A stretch of DNA of 64,000 nt from Thiohalomonas denitrificans (GCF_016841685.1 NZ_JAENYR010000008.1:1-64000), one strand, 5' to 3'; counted from the first letter of the stretch, positions 1 to 8,966 are shown. Notes: generated by a model from the sequence alone, not told the origin. Numbers and translations: made by a program.

Positions 1-72
1 CGCAAGCGCGCCTTGCATCTGGCCGGCCAGCGGCTCGCTGAAAGCACCGCCAAGCATGCAACAGTACACTAG
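1..72 (+). CDS. Possible 3' end of an unidentified gene
   Basis: The first 24 codons in frame 1 are open and end in TAG at 70-72, encoding a basic tail ending ...AKHATVH. The frame uses ordinary GC-rich codons and ends just before the convergent YkgJ-type gene, which is what the end of an upstream plus-strand gene would look like. The piece is too short to assign a family and could be a chance open frame. Confidence 0.3.
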   Translation, partial: RKRALHLAGQRLAESTAKHATVH

Positions 73-94
73 CACCCTGTTCGACTGCTGACCC

Positions 95-727
95 TCATCC
101 TTGATCAAAGGCATCCATGCGATCGGCCAGCCGGCCCCAGTCGAGTTCCTGCAGCACCTTTGCCAGGGCGTGAACGGTTCCCTTTTTGATCGCCCGGCGT
201 CGTTCGGCCTTGGATTTCACGCCGTGAAACGGCAGCAGATGGAAGAAGGCTTCATCCTGATAGCGGCGGATCGGGGTGAGCACATCCCCCCGTCGCGTGT
301 GATAGGCATCTTCGCCTTTTGCGCACGATTGCCCGAATACGTTGAACTGGCGGCACGCCATGGGCCGCATGGGGTGCACGGCACACTGTCCGTCCAGCAG
401 GAACGGACACGAAGCTTCCGTCTCAAAGGCGCGCAGTGAAACACGCAACCGCTCCCGGATCTCACGTTCCATTTGCTCGGTGGCATACCAGTACAGCCCG
501 ACCAGCTCCAGGGGGTAGACCGGGATGGTGGTGTGGGTCTCGCAGCAGCTGCCGCAACCCTTGCCGCAGGCCAGGGTCCGTCCCTGACGCTGCTCCCGGC
601 GGATGGCCTCATCTACGCCCCGGTCGGTCGCATGATAGGCGTCAAGCAGGGGCGCCAGCCAGTCCTGGCGGCTTTCGGCTTGGGGAAAGTGCAGTCGCAC
701 GGGGCCGGAACAGGGTGTATCGGACAT
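95..727 (-). CDS. YkgJ-type cysteine-cluster protein (putative zinc/iron chelating)
   Basis: The product resembles the YkgJ/UPF0153 family of small cytosolic proteins thought to bind zinc or an iron-sulfur centre through clustered cysteines. The cysteine signature is visible as CGKGCGSCC, followed by CPFLLDGQC and then HPMRPMACRQFNVFGQSC, the usual order in the family. I chose ATG 727 (MSDTPCSGP) rather than the track start at 841, because the extra 38 residues are low-complexity and precede the conserved part. The biochemical role is unknown. It stands alone, with a 209-bp gap to the phosphoesterase upstream on the same strand. Confidence 0.75.
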   Translation of the reverse strand: MSDTPCSGPVRLHFPQAESRQDWLAPLLDAYHATDRGVDEAIRREQRQGRTLACGKGCGSCCETHTTIPVYPLELVGLYWYATEQMEREIRERLRVSLRAFETEASCPFLLDGQCAVHPMRPMACRQFNVFGQSCAKGEDAYHTRRGDVLTPIRRYQDEAFFHLLPFHGVKSKAERRRAIKKGTVHALAKVLQELDWGRLADRMDAFDQG

Positions 728-936
728 GGTTCTTTCGGCTGGAAAAACGGATCGAGATGGTAACACGCCGGTCAGTCTACGCCCCAAACATGGGTTGAAC
801 AGCGATATAGGACCATAAAATCGTCGAGATAACGGCCGCATCTCGACCCGACGCGGGAGAGGCGCATGGTATCCGGGCGCTACCTGTATCCCGGCAGCAA
901 AAGGGGTCTTTCGGCCCTACTTGTATCGCGCCTGCC

Positions 937-1593
937 TCACAGGCGAACCACGGTCAGCCTCCCGGTGGTATACGCTCCGGTGTCGATAAAGTGGACATTG
1001 CCGAGGGTGAGCGGCACATCAACGATGGTGTGGCCGCAATAGATTTCGGCTGCGCCCGGAACACCGGTATTGTTACGGTTGTAGACACGACGGCGGCTCC
1101 AGAGAGCGGTGTTGATGGCATTGCGGTCGCCTCTTTCCACCTGGTCCAGGAAATCACTCCAGCGCGTTTCGGGAGGCAGATCGGCGTGAACGATCCCGAC
1201 AGGGGCATGCGCTGTCTCGATCACGATGGCGATCGGGAGTGCATCCAGCAGAGACAGCAGTTTCCGGCGGATCGGTGACGGGGTGTCGTCCCACCATTCA
1301 CCACCGTTCAACATCCAGGTGAAACGGACGTTACTGTCCGACTGGGCGTCCAGCGCCATCTGTTCATGATTGCCGCGTACGCAGTGAAACCAGGAATACT
1401 CCAGCCACCGTACGGCTGCCTGGGAATCCCTCCCGCGATCAATAAGGTCGCCGACACAGAACAGCCGATCGTTCCGACTATCGAAAGCGAACCGATCGAG
1501 CTGCTCTGACAGCAGATGAAACTGGCCATGAACGTCGCCGGCAACGAAATCCCGGCCGATTGTATTGGGAGAAAAACGTTCGATGCGTCCCAT
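937..1593 (-). CDS. Metallophosphoesterase (PrpA/PrpB-like serine/threonine phosphatase)
   Basis: This is a PPP-family phosphatase of about 218 aa, the size of Escherichia coli PrpA/PrpB and phage lambda phosphatase. The dimetal signature is intact and in order: GDVHGQ, GDLIDRG, RGNHEQ, a downstream VHADLP and the C-terminal CGHTIVD. These residues hold two divalent metals that activate water for phosphomonoester hydrolysis. The true start is most likely ATG 1593 (MGRIERF), 16 residues before GDVHG. The 70 residues added in the track have no family counterpart and run through a REP-like repeat. The physiological substrate cannot be inferred from the context. Confidence 0.85.
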   Translation of the reverse strand: MGRIERFSPNTIGRDFVAGDVHGQFHLLSEQLDRFAFDSRNDRLFCVGDLIDRGRDSQAAVRWLEYSWFHCVRGNHEQMALDAQSDSNVRFTWMLNGGEWWDDTPSPIRRKLLSLLDALPIAIVIETAHAPVGIVHADLPPETRWSDFLDQVERGDRNAINTALWSRRRVYNRNNTGVPGAAEIYCGHTIVDVPLTLGNVHFIDTGAYTTGRLTVVRL

Positions 1594-1711
1594 GGGGTCC
1601 CGGTAGCAAAGGCGCAACAGAACGCCAGAAAAAACATTAGCCCTCCCGATAAACAATAGGCCATCGCTATGAACACGACCCGCTGGCAATCCCGAATCAC
1701 TGATGTGGTTC

Positions 1712-1734
1712 TCGCGGCTTCCGCCGCTCCTACA
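1712..1734. repeat. REP-like palindrome
   Basis: A GCGGC-TTCC-GCCGC hairpin flanked by TCGC and CTCCTACA matches the 'GTAGGAGCGGC...GCCGCGA' type of extragenic palindrome common in Pseudomonas and related gammaproteobacteria. It sits in the 278-bp gap between the phosphoesterase and the stress-protein gene. Confidence 0.6.
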
Positions 1735-1871
1735 GGTCGCGGAGCCCGGTTGGAGGCAGGAGCAGCGACCCGCGAAGGCTCCGCATCGCATATTTCTCAA
1801 CAACGGAAGCTCCCTGCCCCGCCAATGGCCTAATCTTGTCTCTTAAGGACACCATAAAACGGAGACCAGCC

Positions 1872-2312
1872 ATGGCGGGATATCGTCATATCGTTTTCGC
1901 CACCGACCTGACCGAAGCAGCCGATACGGCAGCGGAGCGCGTCGCAGACCAGGCACGCTGCTCTGGTGGGCGTGTGACGCTGCTGCATGTGGTCGAGTAT
2001 CTGCCGGGAGAAGTGGCCGGCCTCATGGAGGAGCGGGACGACCCCGAGTCCTACATCAGGAAAAAGGCCGAAAAACGGCTGGCGGATTGGGCTGAACGGG
2101 TACACCTGAGTGATGCAGAACGCCATGTGACGCTCACCAGCTACTCGGCACGACGGGGTATTATCGAATACCTCGACGAACAGCAGGCCGACGTCGTGGT
2201 GCTGGGCGCTCTGGGCAATCCCGGCCGGTTGGGCACTACGGTGGACCATGTGGCGGCAAGCGCCCCGTGCGACGTGCTCATCGTTCAAGGGAAGGGCTGG
2301 ACGCCCGGCTAG
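1872..2312 (+). CDS. Universal stress protein (UspA family)
   Basis: A single-domain cytosolic USP of 146 aa, the usual size. The N-terminal beta strand and acidic residue (HIVFATDL) and the C-terminal nucleotide loop (GALGNPGRLGTTVDHVAASAPCDVLIV) approximate the ATP-binding G-2x-G-9x-G(S/T) signature, so nucleotide binding is plausible. I start at ATG 1872 (MAGYRHIVF), which has a GGAGA ribosome-binding site just upstream. The track start at 1836 adds 12 residues with no family match. Such proteins usually aid survival under stress; the specific signal here is unknown. It is monocistronic. Confidence 0.85.
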   Translation: MAGYRHIVFATDLTEAADTAAERVADQARCSGGRVTLLHVVEYLPGEVAGLMEERDDPESYIRKKAEKRLADWAERVHLSDAERHVTLTSYSARRGIIEYLDEQQADVVVLGALGNPGRLGTTVDHVAASAPCDVLIVQGKGWTPG

Positions 2313-2339
2313 GAGCGGTTGATGTCTTGTGACGGCGGT

Positions 2340-2406
2340 GTAGGTCGGGCTAAAGCCCGTCGTGCATCCTTCCTCCGCCAGGCGGTCGGTCTGAAGACCG
2401 ACCTAC
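2340..2406. repeat. REP-like inverted element (GTAGGTCGG...CCGACCTAC)
   Basis: The termini GTAGGTCGG and CCGACCTAC are inverted copies enclosing two smaller hairpins (CGGGCTAAAGCCCG and GGTCGGTCTGAAGACCGACC). A related GGTCGGGCTTCAGCCCGA element occurs at 62249-62313. It lies just downstream of the stress-protein gene and may act as a transcript end or be a mobile palindrome; the sequence alone does not decide. Confidence 0.65.
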
Positions 2407-2463
2407 TGGCAGGAGAACTCTCCTGTGGAACCCTGTGGCTATCCTGATGCGGAGTAGCTCCGT

Positions 2464-2960
2464 TCACTCGCCCAAGGTGGAAAGGTAAAATAAAAGGTGG
2501 CGCCCCGGTCGGGTGCGCTTCCGCCCAGCTACGTCCGCCGCGCCGCTGGATGACGCGGGAGATGGTGGCCAGGCCGATACCGTGACCGAGAATTCGCGCT
2601 GCGCATGCCGCCGCTCGAAGGCAACAAAGAGGCGGCCGGCCTGGGCCATTCTGAAACTCGCCCCATTGTCACGGACATAGTAAGGCGGATTCGCCCGCGA
2701 ACTCCGTTACGCCGAACCGGAAGTGTGCGAGGCCACGTCCTGAGGTGAACTTCCAGGCGTTACCGAGCAGACTTTCCATGACCACCCTCAGCAGGTTGGC
2801 ATCGGCCGCGGCAGTGGGCCCCTTTTCGACGACGAAATCGACACTCCTGTCCGGATTCATCGGCTGCAGCAGTGTCCCGGTTTCCCGCGCCACGGCCGAC
2901 AGGTCGACCTTCTCGATCTGTGGTTCCGATCGGCTGACCCGCGACGTTCGCCAGCCGTGA
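2464..2960 (-). pseudogene. Degenerate sensor histidine kinase (ATPase-domain remnant)
   Basis: Read on the minus strand, three frames together give a recognisable HATPase_c domain. The frame ending at 2669 contains LLRVVMESLLGNAWKFT (N box). A frame change near 2680 gives YYVRDNGASF (G1 box) and RLFVAFERRH (F box). A second change near 2580 gives GHGIGLATISRVIQRRGG (G2 box) and a short tail. At least two frameshifts are therefore needed. Upstream of the N box only a phosphoacceptor-helix stub (SRVSRSEPQIEKVDLS) remains, with no sensor region and no partner regulator. It looks like a dead kinase C-terminus left by deletion. Sequencing error could mimic the frameshifts but not the missing N-terminal half. 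Confidence 0.7.
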
Positions 2961-3240
2961 TCGGTGCCGGGGAGTGCGCCAGAATTGCGCCAACGACTGC
3001 CGTCATTCGGTGCCGGACGCGATGACTGCTTTCCATTCACCCTGCGCGAAGATGTACCAAACCGATAACCGGGTGGCGTCCAGGAGCCCTGCATCCTTAT
3101 CGCATGCAGGGACAAACACAGACATAATGGCGGATAAGTCGGGTAAATGGGCCAAGAAATCAAGCCGGGGCATTCGCTTGCCTGACAGGTGTGAAGTCCT
3201 TGCTTTACAATTCCCCGGGTCTTCTGCTGGAGCATCTGTC

Positions 3241-4086
3241 GTGAAGCTGAGTGCCGAGCAATTTCGAAACTGGGAAACCAAGCGTATCACCCTGCTGGGA
3301 ATGTCGGGCGTGGGCAAAACCCGCCTCTCAAACATTCTGCTGCAGGGCAGCTGGTTTCACTATTCCGCCGATTACCGTATCGGTACCCGCTACCTGGACG
3401 AGCCAATCCTGGACAACATCAAGCAGCAGGCGATGCAGGTGCCGTTTCTTCGTGATCTGCTGCGGTCGGATTCCATCTATATCCGCAACAATATTACCGT
3501 CGACCATCTGAAGCCGGTCGCCAGTTTCATGGGCAAAATCGGTAATCCTGAGAAAGGCGGATTATCCCTGCAGGAGTTTAAACGCCGTCAGGGATTGCAC
3601 CACCAGGCCGAGGTGGCGGCTCTCAAGGATGTGCCCGCCTTCATCGAGAAGGCTCAGAGTATTTATGGTTATCGTCATTTCGTCAACGATGCCGGTGGCA
3701 GCGTTTGCGAGTTGGATGATCCCGAGGTGACGAAGGTACTGGAGCGGGAAACCCTGCTGCTCTACATCCAGGCTACGGAAAAAGATGAACAGGAGCTCAT
3801 CGGACGGGCCGCCTCGGATCCGAAGCCGCTCTACTATCGTGAGGCCTTTCTGGATGAACAACTCGCCATCTATAGGAGTGAGCGCAGGTTGGAGTATGTG
3901 GCGCAGATCGACCCGGATGATTTCGTCCGCTGGGTGTTTCCGCGCCTGTTCTACTCCCGTATCCCACGTTATCGGGCGATGGCCGACAGCTACGGTTATA
4001 CCGTGACTACCAACGAACTGTGGCAGGTGAAGAGTGAGGCGGATTTCCTGGCGCTCATCGAGACCGCCATTGCCCGTCAGTCGTAA
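3241..4086 (+). CDS. P-loop ATPase/kinase-like protein paired with metA
   Basis: The product carries a clear Walker A motif, GMSGVGKT, near the N-terminus after KRITLL, as in small P-loop kinases of shikimate-kinase-like fold. The rest (about 250 aa) has no catalytic signature I recognise. I start at GTG 3241, which gives KLSAEQFRNWETKRITLLG and has a TGGAG site 8 bp upstream. The 89-residue extension in the track runs back through the kinase remnant. It ends 27 bp before metA on the same strand, so the two are probably cotranscribed. Whether it phosphorylates a small molecule or acts as a chaperone-like ATPase is unknown. Confidence 0.7.
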   Translation: MKLSAEQFRNWETKRITLLGMSGVGKTRLSNILLQGSWFHYSADYRIGTRYLDEPILDNIKQQAMQVPFLRDLLRSDSIYIRNNITVDHLKPVASFMGKIGNPEKGGLSLQEFKRRQGLHHQAEVAALKDVPAFIEKAQSIYGYRHFVNDAGGSVCELDDPEVTKVLERETLLLYIQATEKDEQELIGRAASDPKPLYYREAFLDEQLAIYRSERRLEYVAQIDPDDFVRWVFPRLFYSRIPRYRAMADSYGYTVTTNELWQVKSEADFLALIETAIARQS

Positions 4087-4113
4087 CCCTTTGTTTTCGA
4101 GGTAACCGAACCG

Positions 4114-5181
4114 ATGCCGCTGGTCGCCAATACCGAACTCCCTGCCTTCAGCCGCCTCCGCCAGGAGGGACAGAACGTCCTCGAGCGCGAGGTGGCCGTG
4201 CATCAGGATATTCGCGAACTGCATGTGGGACTGCTCAACATGATGCCCGATGCGGCCCTTGCCGCCACCGAGCGCCAGTTCTTCCGGCTGGTCGGCGAGG
4301 CGAACCAGATCGCCCAGTTCTATATGCACCCCTTCACTCTGAAGGAGCTCGAGCGGGGGCCTGATGCGGCCGGACACATCGAGCGTTACTACGAGCGATT
4401 CGAGGACCTGATGAGCGAGGGGCTTGATGCCCTGATTATCACCGGCGCCAACGTGCAGGGACCGGAGCTGTCGAAACAGCCCTTCTGGAAGCCGCTCATC
4501 GAGGTCATCGACTGGGCCTATGACAATGTCACCTCGACCCTCTGCTCATGCCTGACGACTCACGCTGTCATGGAGTTCCGCTATGGTCAGAAGCGCCGGC
4601 CGCTGGGCTTCAAGCGCTGGGGTGTCTACTCACATCGGGTGTCCGGACCGCATCCGCTCGTTGCGGGCGTTAACACCCGCTTCGATGTGCCTCACTCCCG
4701 TTTTAACGGAATCGAACGGGAGCAGTTCGAATCGGCGGGCTGTCGGGTGCTGGCCGAGAGTAAGGAGGCCGGAGTGCATTTGGCGACCAGTGAAGATCTC
4801 TTCCGGCTGGTGTTTTTCCAGGGCCATCCGGAGTACGACGTCATCAGCCTGCTGAAGGAGTACAAACGGGAGGTGACGCTGTTTGGCGCCGGGAAGTGCA
4901 ATGACTACCCATCATCCATCGATAACTATTTCACGCCCCAGGCAGAGGCCATTCTCGATGAGCACCGCTTGCGGGTGTGCCGCGCTCGTGAACGGGGCGA
5001 GCCGACCCCCGAGTTTCCGGAGAAACTGATCGCCGGCTATCTGGACAACACCTGGCATGATACTGCCGAGGCAATCATCAACAAGTGGATCGGACGGGTG
5101 TATCAGCTGACGCACCATGACCGCAAGCGGCCGTTCAAGGAAGGGATCGACCCGAACGATCCCTTCGGATTGCGCGGCTGA
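4114..5181 (+). CDS. metA: Homoserine O-acyltransferase, MetA family (methionine synthesis)
   Basis: MetA-family enzymes acylate homoserine from succinyl- or acetyl-CoA, the first committed step of methionine synthesis. The family landmarks are present: LNMMPDAALAATERQF, the nucleophile-cysteine region TSTLCSCLTTHAVM, the SHRVSGPHPLV loop, PHSRF, and FFQGHPEYD with the catalytic His and Glu. At 355 aa it exceeds E. coli MetA (309 aa), mainly through a C-terminal extension. The loop that is TGAPLG in E. coli reads TGANVQG here, so acyl-CoA preference cannot be transferred from E. coli. It follows the ATPase gene by 27 bp and precedes a strong terminator. Confidence 0.85.
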   Translation: MPLVANTELPAFSRLRQEGQNVLEREVAVHQDIRELHVGLLNMMPDAALAATERQFFRLVGEANQIAQFYMHPFTLKELERGPDAAGHIERYYERFEDLMSEGLDALIITGANVQGPELSKQPFWKPLIEVIDWAYDNVTSTLCSCLTTHAVMEFRYGQKRRPLGFKRWGVYSHRVSGPHPLVAGVNTRFDVPHSRFNGIEREQFESAGCRVLAESKEAGVHLATSEDLFRLVFFQGHPEYDVISLLKEYKREVTLFGAGKCNDYPSSIDNYFTPQAEAILDEHRLRVCRARERGEPTPEFPEKLIAGYLDNTWHDTAEAIINKWIGRVYQLTHHDRKRPFKEGIDPNDPFGLRG

Positions 5182-5297
5182 CCACCGGCGACTGAGCTAA
5201 GCGACCACGGGGGCTCGGGGAAAGGAACGATCGGTTTTTGCCCCGCGCCCCTTGGTTATTGGCCGTCCGGGAGCCCCGGCGTCGAACGGCGGGCAAT

Positions 5298-5324
5298 AAA
5301 AAACCCGGCCGGGACCGGGTTTTT
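5298..5324. terminator. Bidirectional rho-independent terminator
   Basis: An A6 tract, a CCCGG...CCGGG stem and a T5 tract form a symmetric hairpin between the convergent genes metA (plus) and rpmG (minus). It can end transcription from both sides. Confidence 0.8.
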
Positions 5325-5351
5325 GAACATGTGGTACCAAGGAGGCGTCAG

Positions 5352-5519
5352 TTACTTGATCTTCGCTTCCTTGTACATCACGTGCTTGCGAACCACCGGA
5401 TCAAATTTCTTGATCTGCATCTTCTCCGGCATGTTGCGCTTATTTTTGTCTGTCGTATAAAAGTGACCGGTTCCGGCACTGGAGACCAACCGGATCTTTT
5501 CGCGTATACCCTTAGCCAT
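5352..5519 (-). CDS. rpmG: 50S ribosomal protein L33
   Basis: A 55-codon gene on the minus strand, too short for the ORF track. It encodes [20 protein letters not shown]...[29 protein letters not shown], a complete L33 of the usual length. The zinc-binding cysteines of C+ L33 paralogs are absent, so this is the zinc-independent C- form. A GGAGG ribosome-binding site precedes the ATG. It follows rpmB by 12 bp in the conserved rpmB-rpmG pair and ends 28 bp before the bidirectional terminator. Confidence 0.95.
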   Translation of the reverse strand: MAKGIREKIRLVSSAGTGHFYTTDKNKRNMPEKMQIKKFDPVVRKHVMYKEAKIK

Positions 5520-5531
5520 GACCGATCCTCC

Positions 5532-5768
5532 TTACACCTTTTCGCCGCGGGCACGAATCTCCGCGAGAACGGTGTCGATGCCTTTCTTATCGATAATACG
5601 CATGCCATTGCTGCTGACCCGCAGCTTGACCCAGCGCTTCTCGCCCTCCACCCAGAACCGGTGGGAATGCAGGTTCGGCAGGAAACGGCGCTTGGTCTTG
5701 TTGTTGGCGTGCGAAACATTATTACCGGTGATCGGACGTTTGCCCGTTACCTGGCATACCCTGGACAT
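5532..5768 (-). CDS. rpmB: 50S ribosomal protein L28
   Basis: The protein begins [63 protein letters not shown] and is 78 aa, the standard L28 length. I use ATG 5768 with a GGCGGA site upstream; the track start at 5873 adds 35 unrelated residues. It heads the rpmB-rpmG operon. The 266-bp region upstream should hold its promoter and contains a short inverted pair, TTTCCAA (5867) and TTGGAAA (5892), of unknown meaning. Confidence 0.95.
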   Translation of the reverse strand: MSRVCQVTGKRPITGNNVSHANNKTKRRFLPNLHSHRFWVEGEKRWVKLRVSSNGMRIIDKKGIDTVLAEIRARGEKV

Positions 5769-6034
5769 GATTCCGCCTCCAATTTCCAAATTCGTCTGCC
5801 CGAAGGCAGAAAGCCGGACTTTATAGCAGAAAGCGTTTCGAGTCACAAGTGAAAGCTGAAAGGGAATTTCCAACCTCGGTGGCCACAGAGATTGGAAACG
5901 TTCGTAAGTTCAACGGGTTATATCGATGGCGGGCCGGTTGCCATGGAGGCCGTTGGAATGGGGTCACACCGCGCCTCCCGGTCATTGATCCCGTTTCTAC
6001 GCCCTTTGAATCCTGTGCGCTCCGGGGTCTTTCG

Positions 6035-6709
6035 CTAAAGCATCCCCCGTTCCGCGAGGGAGGTGATCTGGCCATCGCCGATGATCAGGTGATCGAGTAC
6101 CCGGACATCGATGAGGGCCAGGGCCTCCTTGAGGCGGCCGGTGATGTGTTCGTCCGCACGGCTGGGTTCGGCAACCCCCGAGGGGTGGTTGTGAGCGAGT
6201 ATGAGGGCGGCGGCGTTGTGGCTAAGGGTGCGTTTGACGACCTCGCGGGGATGTACCGTTGCACCATCCACGGTACCGAAGAAGAGCTCTTCATAGGCCA
6301 ATACCCGATGACGATTATCGAGGAACAGGCAGGCAAAGACTTCCCGGCCTTCACCTCGCAGCCGCGCCGCCAGGTAGCGTCGGGTGGCATCGGGGCTGGT
6401 GAGGGCATCCCCGCGTCGAAGCGCCGTCATCAAATGGCGACGGCTGATCTCGAGCGTCGCCTGAAGTTGCACGAATTTCGCTTCGCCCAACCCCCGGGCC
6501 TCGCAGAAGCCTTCCCGATCCGCCTCCAGCAACGGGCGCAGGCCGCCGAAGCGGCTCAATAAATCGCGGGCCAGGTCCACGGCAGTCTTGCCCGGCACGC
6601 CCGTGCGCAGGAAAATCGCTAGCAGTTCGGCATCCGACAGGCTATCGGCGCCTCGTTCCAGAAGCTTCTCTCGCGGCCGCTCGGTAGCCGGCCAGTCCGT
6701 GATCGCCAT
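6035..6709 (-). CDS. radC: RadC-family JAB-domain protein
   Basis: A 224-aa RadC homologue. It has an N-terminal helix-hairpin-helix-like region ([28 protein letters not shown]) and a C-terminal JAB/MPN-like domain with the metal-binding signature HNHPSG and a following D. RadC was once linked to recombinational repair, but its molecular role is unresolved and the JAB motif suggests a metalloprotease or nuclease fold. I use ATG 6709, preceded by GGAGG at good spacing; the track start at 6715 is a TTG inside that leader. It lies next to rpmB-rpmG and coaBC-dut, as in E. coli. Confidence 0.92.
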   Translation of the reverse strand: MAITDWPATERPREKLLERGADSLSDAELLAIFLRTGVPGKTAVDLARDLLSRFGGLRPLLEADREGFCEARGLGEAKFVQLQATLEISRRHLMTALRRGDALTSPDATRRYLAARLRGEGREVFACLFLDNRHRVLAYEELFFGTVDGATVHPREVVKRTLSHNAAALILAHNHPSGVAEPSRADEHITGRLKEALALIDVRVLDHLIIGDGQITSLAERGML

Positions 6710-6754
6710 CTGCAAACCTCCGTGTCGAAAATCATCTCGATTCTATCGCTGTTC

Positions 6755-7100
6755 AGTGGCTAGTGGCTAGTAGCGAGTGGCTAGTGGCTAGTGACAAGTG
6801 ACAAGTGACAAGTGACAAGTGACAAGTGACAAGTGACAAGTGACTAGGCTATACGTCTCGTCTCTCGTCTCTCGTCTCTCGTCTCTCGTCTCTCGTCTCT
6901 CGTCTCTCGCCTCTCGCCTCTCGAATCTCGAATCTCGCCATTCGCTCATCCCTCGTCCCTAGCCACTCGCTACTCGCTACTCGCTACTCGCCACTCGCCA
7001 CTCGCTACTCGCTACTAGCCACTCGCTGCTAGCCACTCGCCACTCGCCACTCGCCACTCGCCACTCGCCACTCGCTACTCGCTACTAGCCACTCGCTACT
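6755..7100. repeat. Large heptanucleotide repeat array between radC and coaBC
   Basis: About 345 bp of nearly uninterrupted 7-nt periodicity. It opens with GTGGCTA/GTAGCGA units, then seven perfect ACAAGTG units (6794-6842), a short break at GGCTATACG, about six GTCTCTC units, GCCTCTC and GAATCTC pairs, and finally many ACTCGCC/ACTCGCT/ACTAGCC units up to 7100. The first and last parts are inverse complements in sense (GGCTAGT against ACTAGCC), so the whole could fold back. There are no unique spacers as in CRISPR and no open frame. It fills the 405-bp gap between divergent radC and coaBC. Confidence 0.9.
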
Positions 7101-7120
7101 GGTGATAGACTATCGAGGAT

Positions 7121-8329
7121 ATGCAAGCGCTTACTGACAAACGGGTTTTGCTCGGCGTGACGGGTGGTATCGCTGCCTACAAGAGTGCCGAACTGGTACG
7201 GGAGCTGCGCCGCGCCGGGGCCGATGTACAGGTGGTGATGACGCCTGCTGCGGGTCAGTTCATTGCCCCCATGACCCTCCAGGCGCTTTCCGGCCATCCG
7301 GTTCGAAGCGAGCTCTTCGACCCGGCCCATGAGGCGGCGATGGGGCATATCGAGCTGGCGCGCTGGGCCGATCTGGTCCTGGTGGCCCCCGCCAGCGCCG
7401 ATTTTCTCGCCCGGCTGGCGACCGGGATGGCGGACGACCTGCTGGCTACCCTCTGCCTGGCCACCGAAGCTCCGCTAGTGGTGGCCCCGGCAATGAACCG
7501 GCAGATGTGGGCGGCGCCTGCAACGGTGGACAACATGGCCCGCCTGGCCTCACGCGGTATCCATCGGTTGGGACCGGCGCAGGGCGAACAGGCCTGTGGC
7601 GAGACCGGACCGGGGCGCATGCTGGAGCCGGAGTCGCTGGTCGAGGAGCTGGCGGGCCTCCTTCGTCCCCGGGATTTCGACGGGGTCGCGGTGACCATCA
7701 CTGCCGGTCCCACCCGGGAAGCGCTGGACCCGGTGCGGTTCCTGTCGAACCACAGTTCGGGGAAAATGGGATTCGCCCTGGCCGCCGCTGCAAGCACACG
7801 CGGTGCCCGGGTACGGCTGGTGGCCGGCCCGGTGGCACTGGCCACACCCGTGGGGGTGGAGCGCATCGACGTGGAGAGCGCCGAGCAGATGCTGAAGGCC
7901 GTGCTGGCCGCCCCCGGTGAGCTCTTCATCGGCTGTGCGGCGGTGGCCGACTACCGGCCCAGGTTGCCGGCCGCGGAAAAGATCAAAAAAAACGAGGCGC
8001 GGTTCGTCCTGGAACTGGAGCGGAACCCCGATATCCTGGTCGCCGTCGCCAGGCTCGCCGAACGACCGTTTACGGTGGGATTTGCGGCGGAAACGGAAGA
8101 TCTGGCGGTCAATGCCCGTAATAAGCTGCGCAACAAGCGCCTCGACCTGATCGCCGCCAACCGGGTGGGCGAACGGGCCGAAGGGGGTGGTTTCAACAGT
8201 GACTATAATGCGCTTCACGTCTTTTGGGAGGGGGGCGACGACGCGCTTCCTCCCATGCGCAAATCGGAGCTGGCACACCGGCTGCTGGACCGGGTGAGGG
8301 CGCGTATGCCGAATGGGGAGAAGGTATGA
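7121..8329 (+). CDS. coaBC: Bifunctional phosphopantothenoylcysteine decarboxylase/phosphopantothenate-cysteine ligase
   Basis: CoaBC performs two consecutive steps of coenzyme A synthesis. The N-terminal flavoprotein decarboxylase half shows [11 protein letters not shown], the active-site His in [11 protein letters not shown], the substrate motif PAMNRQMW, and the clamp region with its cysteine ([12 protein letters not shown]). The C-terminal ligase half begins at [25 protein letters not shown] and contains KIKKNE and AANRV. At 402 aa it is full length. ATG 7121 is only 20 bp after the heptad array and no good Shine-Dalgarno site is visible. Its ATGA overlaps the dut start, so the two are translationally coupled. 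Confidence 0.95.
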   Translation: MQALTDKRVLLGVTGGIAAYKSAELVRELRRAGADVQVVMTPAAGQFIAPMTLQALSGHPVRSELFDPAHEAAMGHIELARWADLVLVAPASADFLARLATGMADDLLATLCLATEAPLVVAPAMNRQMWAAPATVDNMARLASRGIHRLGPAQGEQACGETGPGRMLEPESLVEELAGLLRPRDFDGVAVTITAGPTREALDPVRFLSNHSSGKMGFALAAAASTRGARVRLVAGPVALATPVGVERIDVESAEQMLKAVLAAPGELFIGCAAVADYRPRLPAAEKIKKNEARFVLELERNPDILVAVARLAERPFTVGFAAETEDLAVNARNKLRNKRLDLIAANRVGERAEGGGFNSDYNALHVFWEGGDDALPPMRKSELAHRLLDRVRARMPNGEKV

Positions 8330-8781
8330 GAAACATCGAATTCAAGATTCTGGACGAGCGGTTGGGGGATGCCATCCCCATGCCTCACTATGCGACCGAC
8401 GGTTCGGCGGGCCTGGATCTGCGTGCCTGTTTGGAAGAGCCGCTGAGTCTTGCGCCCGGAGAGACGCACCTGATTCCGACGGGCCTTGCGATCCATATCG
8501 GGGACCCGACGCTCGCGGCCGTATTACTGCCGCGTTCCGGGCTTGGTCACAAGCATGGCATCGTACTGGGCAACCTGGTCGGACTCATCGATTCCGATTA
8601 CCAGGGACAGGTCTATGTGTCGTGTTGGAATCGGGGAAATCAATCTTTTACCATCCAAATCGGTGAACGGATCGCGCAAATGGTCTTTGTCCCCGTTGCC
8701 CAGGTGCAGTTTTCGGTCGTGGACGAGTTTCACGAAAGCGCCCGCGGGGTCGGCGGTTTCGGTCACACCGGGACCCGGTAA
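8326..8781 (+). CDS. dut: dUTP diphosphatase (dUTPase)
   Basis: This trimeric dUTPase hydrolyses dUTP to dUMP, keeping uracil out of DNA and feeding dTMP synthesis. All five motifs are present: [38 protein letters not shown], the WNRGNQ segment, [12 protein letters not shown], and the C-terminal arm [10 protein letters not shown]. The length is 151 aa. The start at ATG 8326 overlaps the coaBC stop by four bases (ATGA); the track start at 8224 lies inside coaBC. The coaBC-dut pair is conserved in gammaproteobacteria. Confidence 0.96.
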   Translation: MRNIEFKILDERLGDAIPMPHYATDGSAGLDLRACLEEPLSLAPGETHLIPTGLAIHIGDPTLAAVLLPRSGLGHKHGIVLGNLVGLIDSDYQGQVYVSCWNRGNQSFTIQIGERIAQMVFVPVAQVQFSVVDEFHESARGVGGFGHTGTR

Positions 8782-8848
8782 CGAGACCTCGTCCGGACTG
8801 GTGTGCATGGCTCCGGGTGTCGTCTCCGCGCATGGATTACCACATTGC

Positions 8849-8966
8849 ACGGCAGAGGCGCTGAGTGCGCCGAGTTTCGCGGAGTTCCTTCTATGGAAAC
8901 AGGTGAAAAGAGAGCGATCTCAACCCTGAAGTCTTTCCTGCGAACCACCGTGCCCTCTGCGGCGAG
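8849..8966. repeat. CGCAGAG-type inverted element, dut-phosphomannomutase gap
   Basis: The left part reads CGGCAGAGGCGCTGAGTGCG and the right part CCTGCGAACCACCGTGCCCTCTGCGG, inverted relatives of the CCGCAGAGGCGCAGAG unit seen in six other gaps of this window. The gap of 251 bp has no convincing gene. Confidence 0.55.

Noticed and set aside
6755-7100. CRISPR array
   Set aside because: Units are contiguous 7-mers without unique spacers of constant length, repeats are too short, and no cas genes are nearby.
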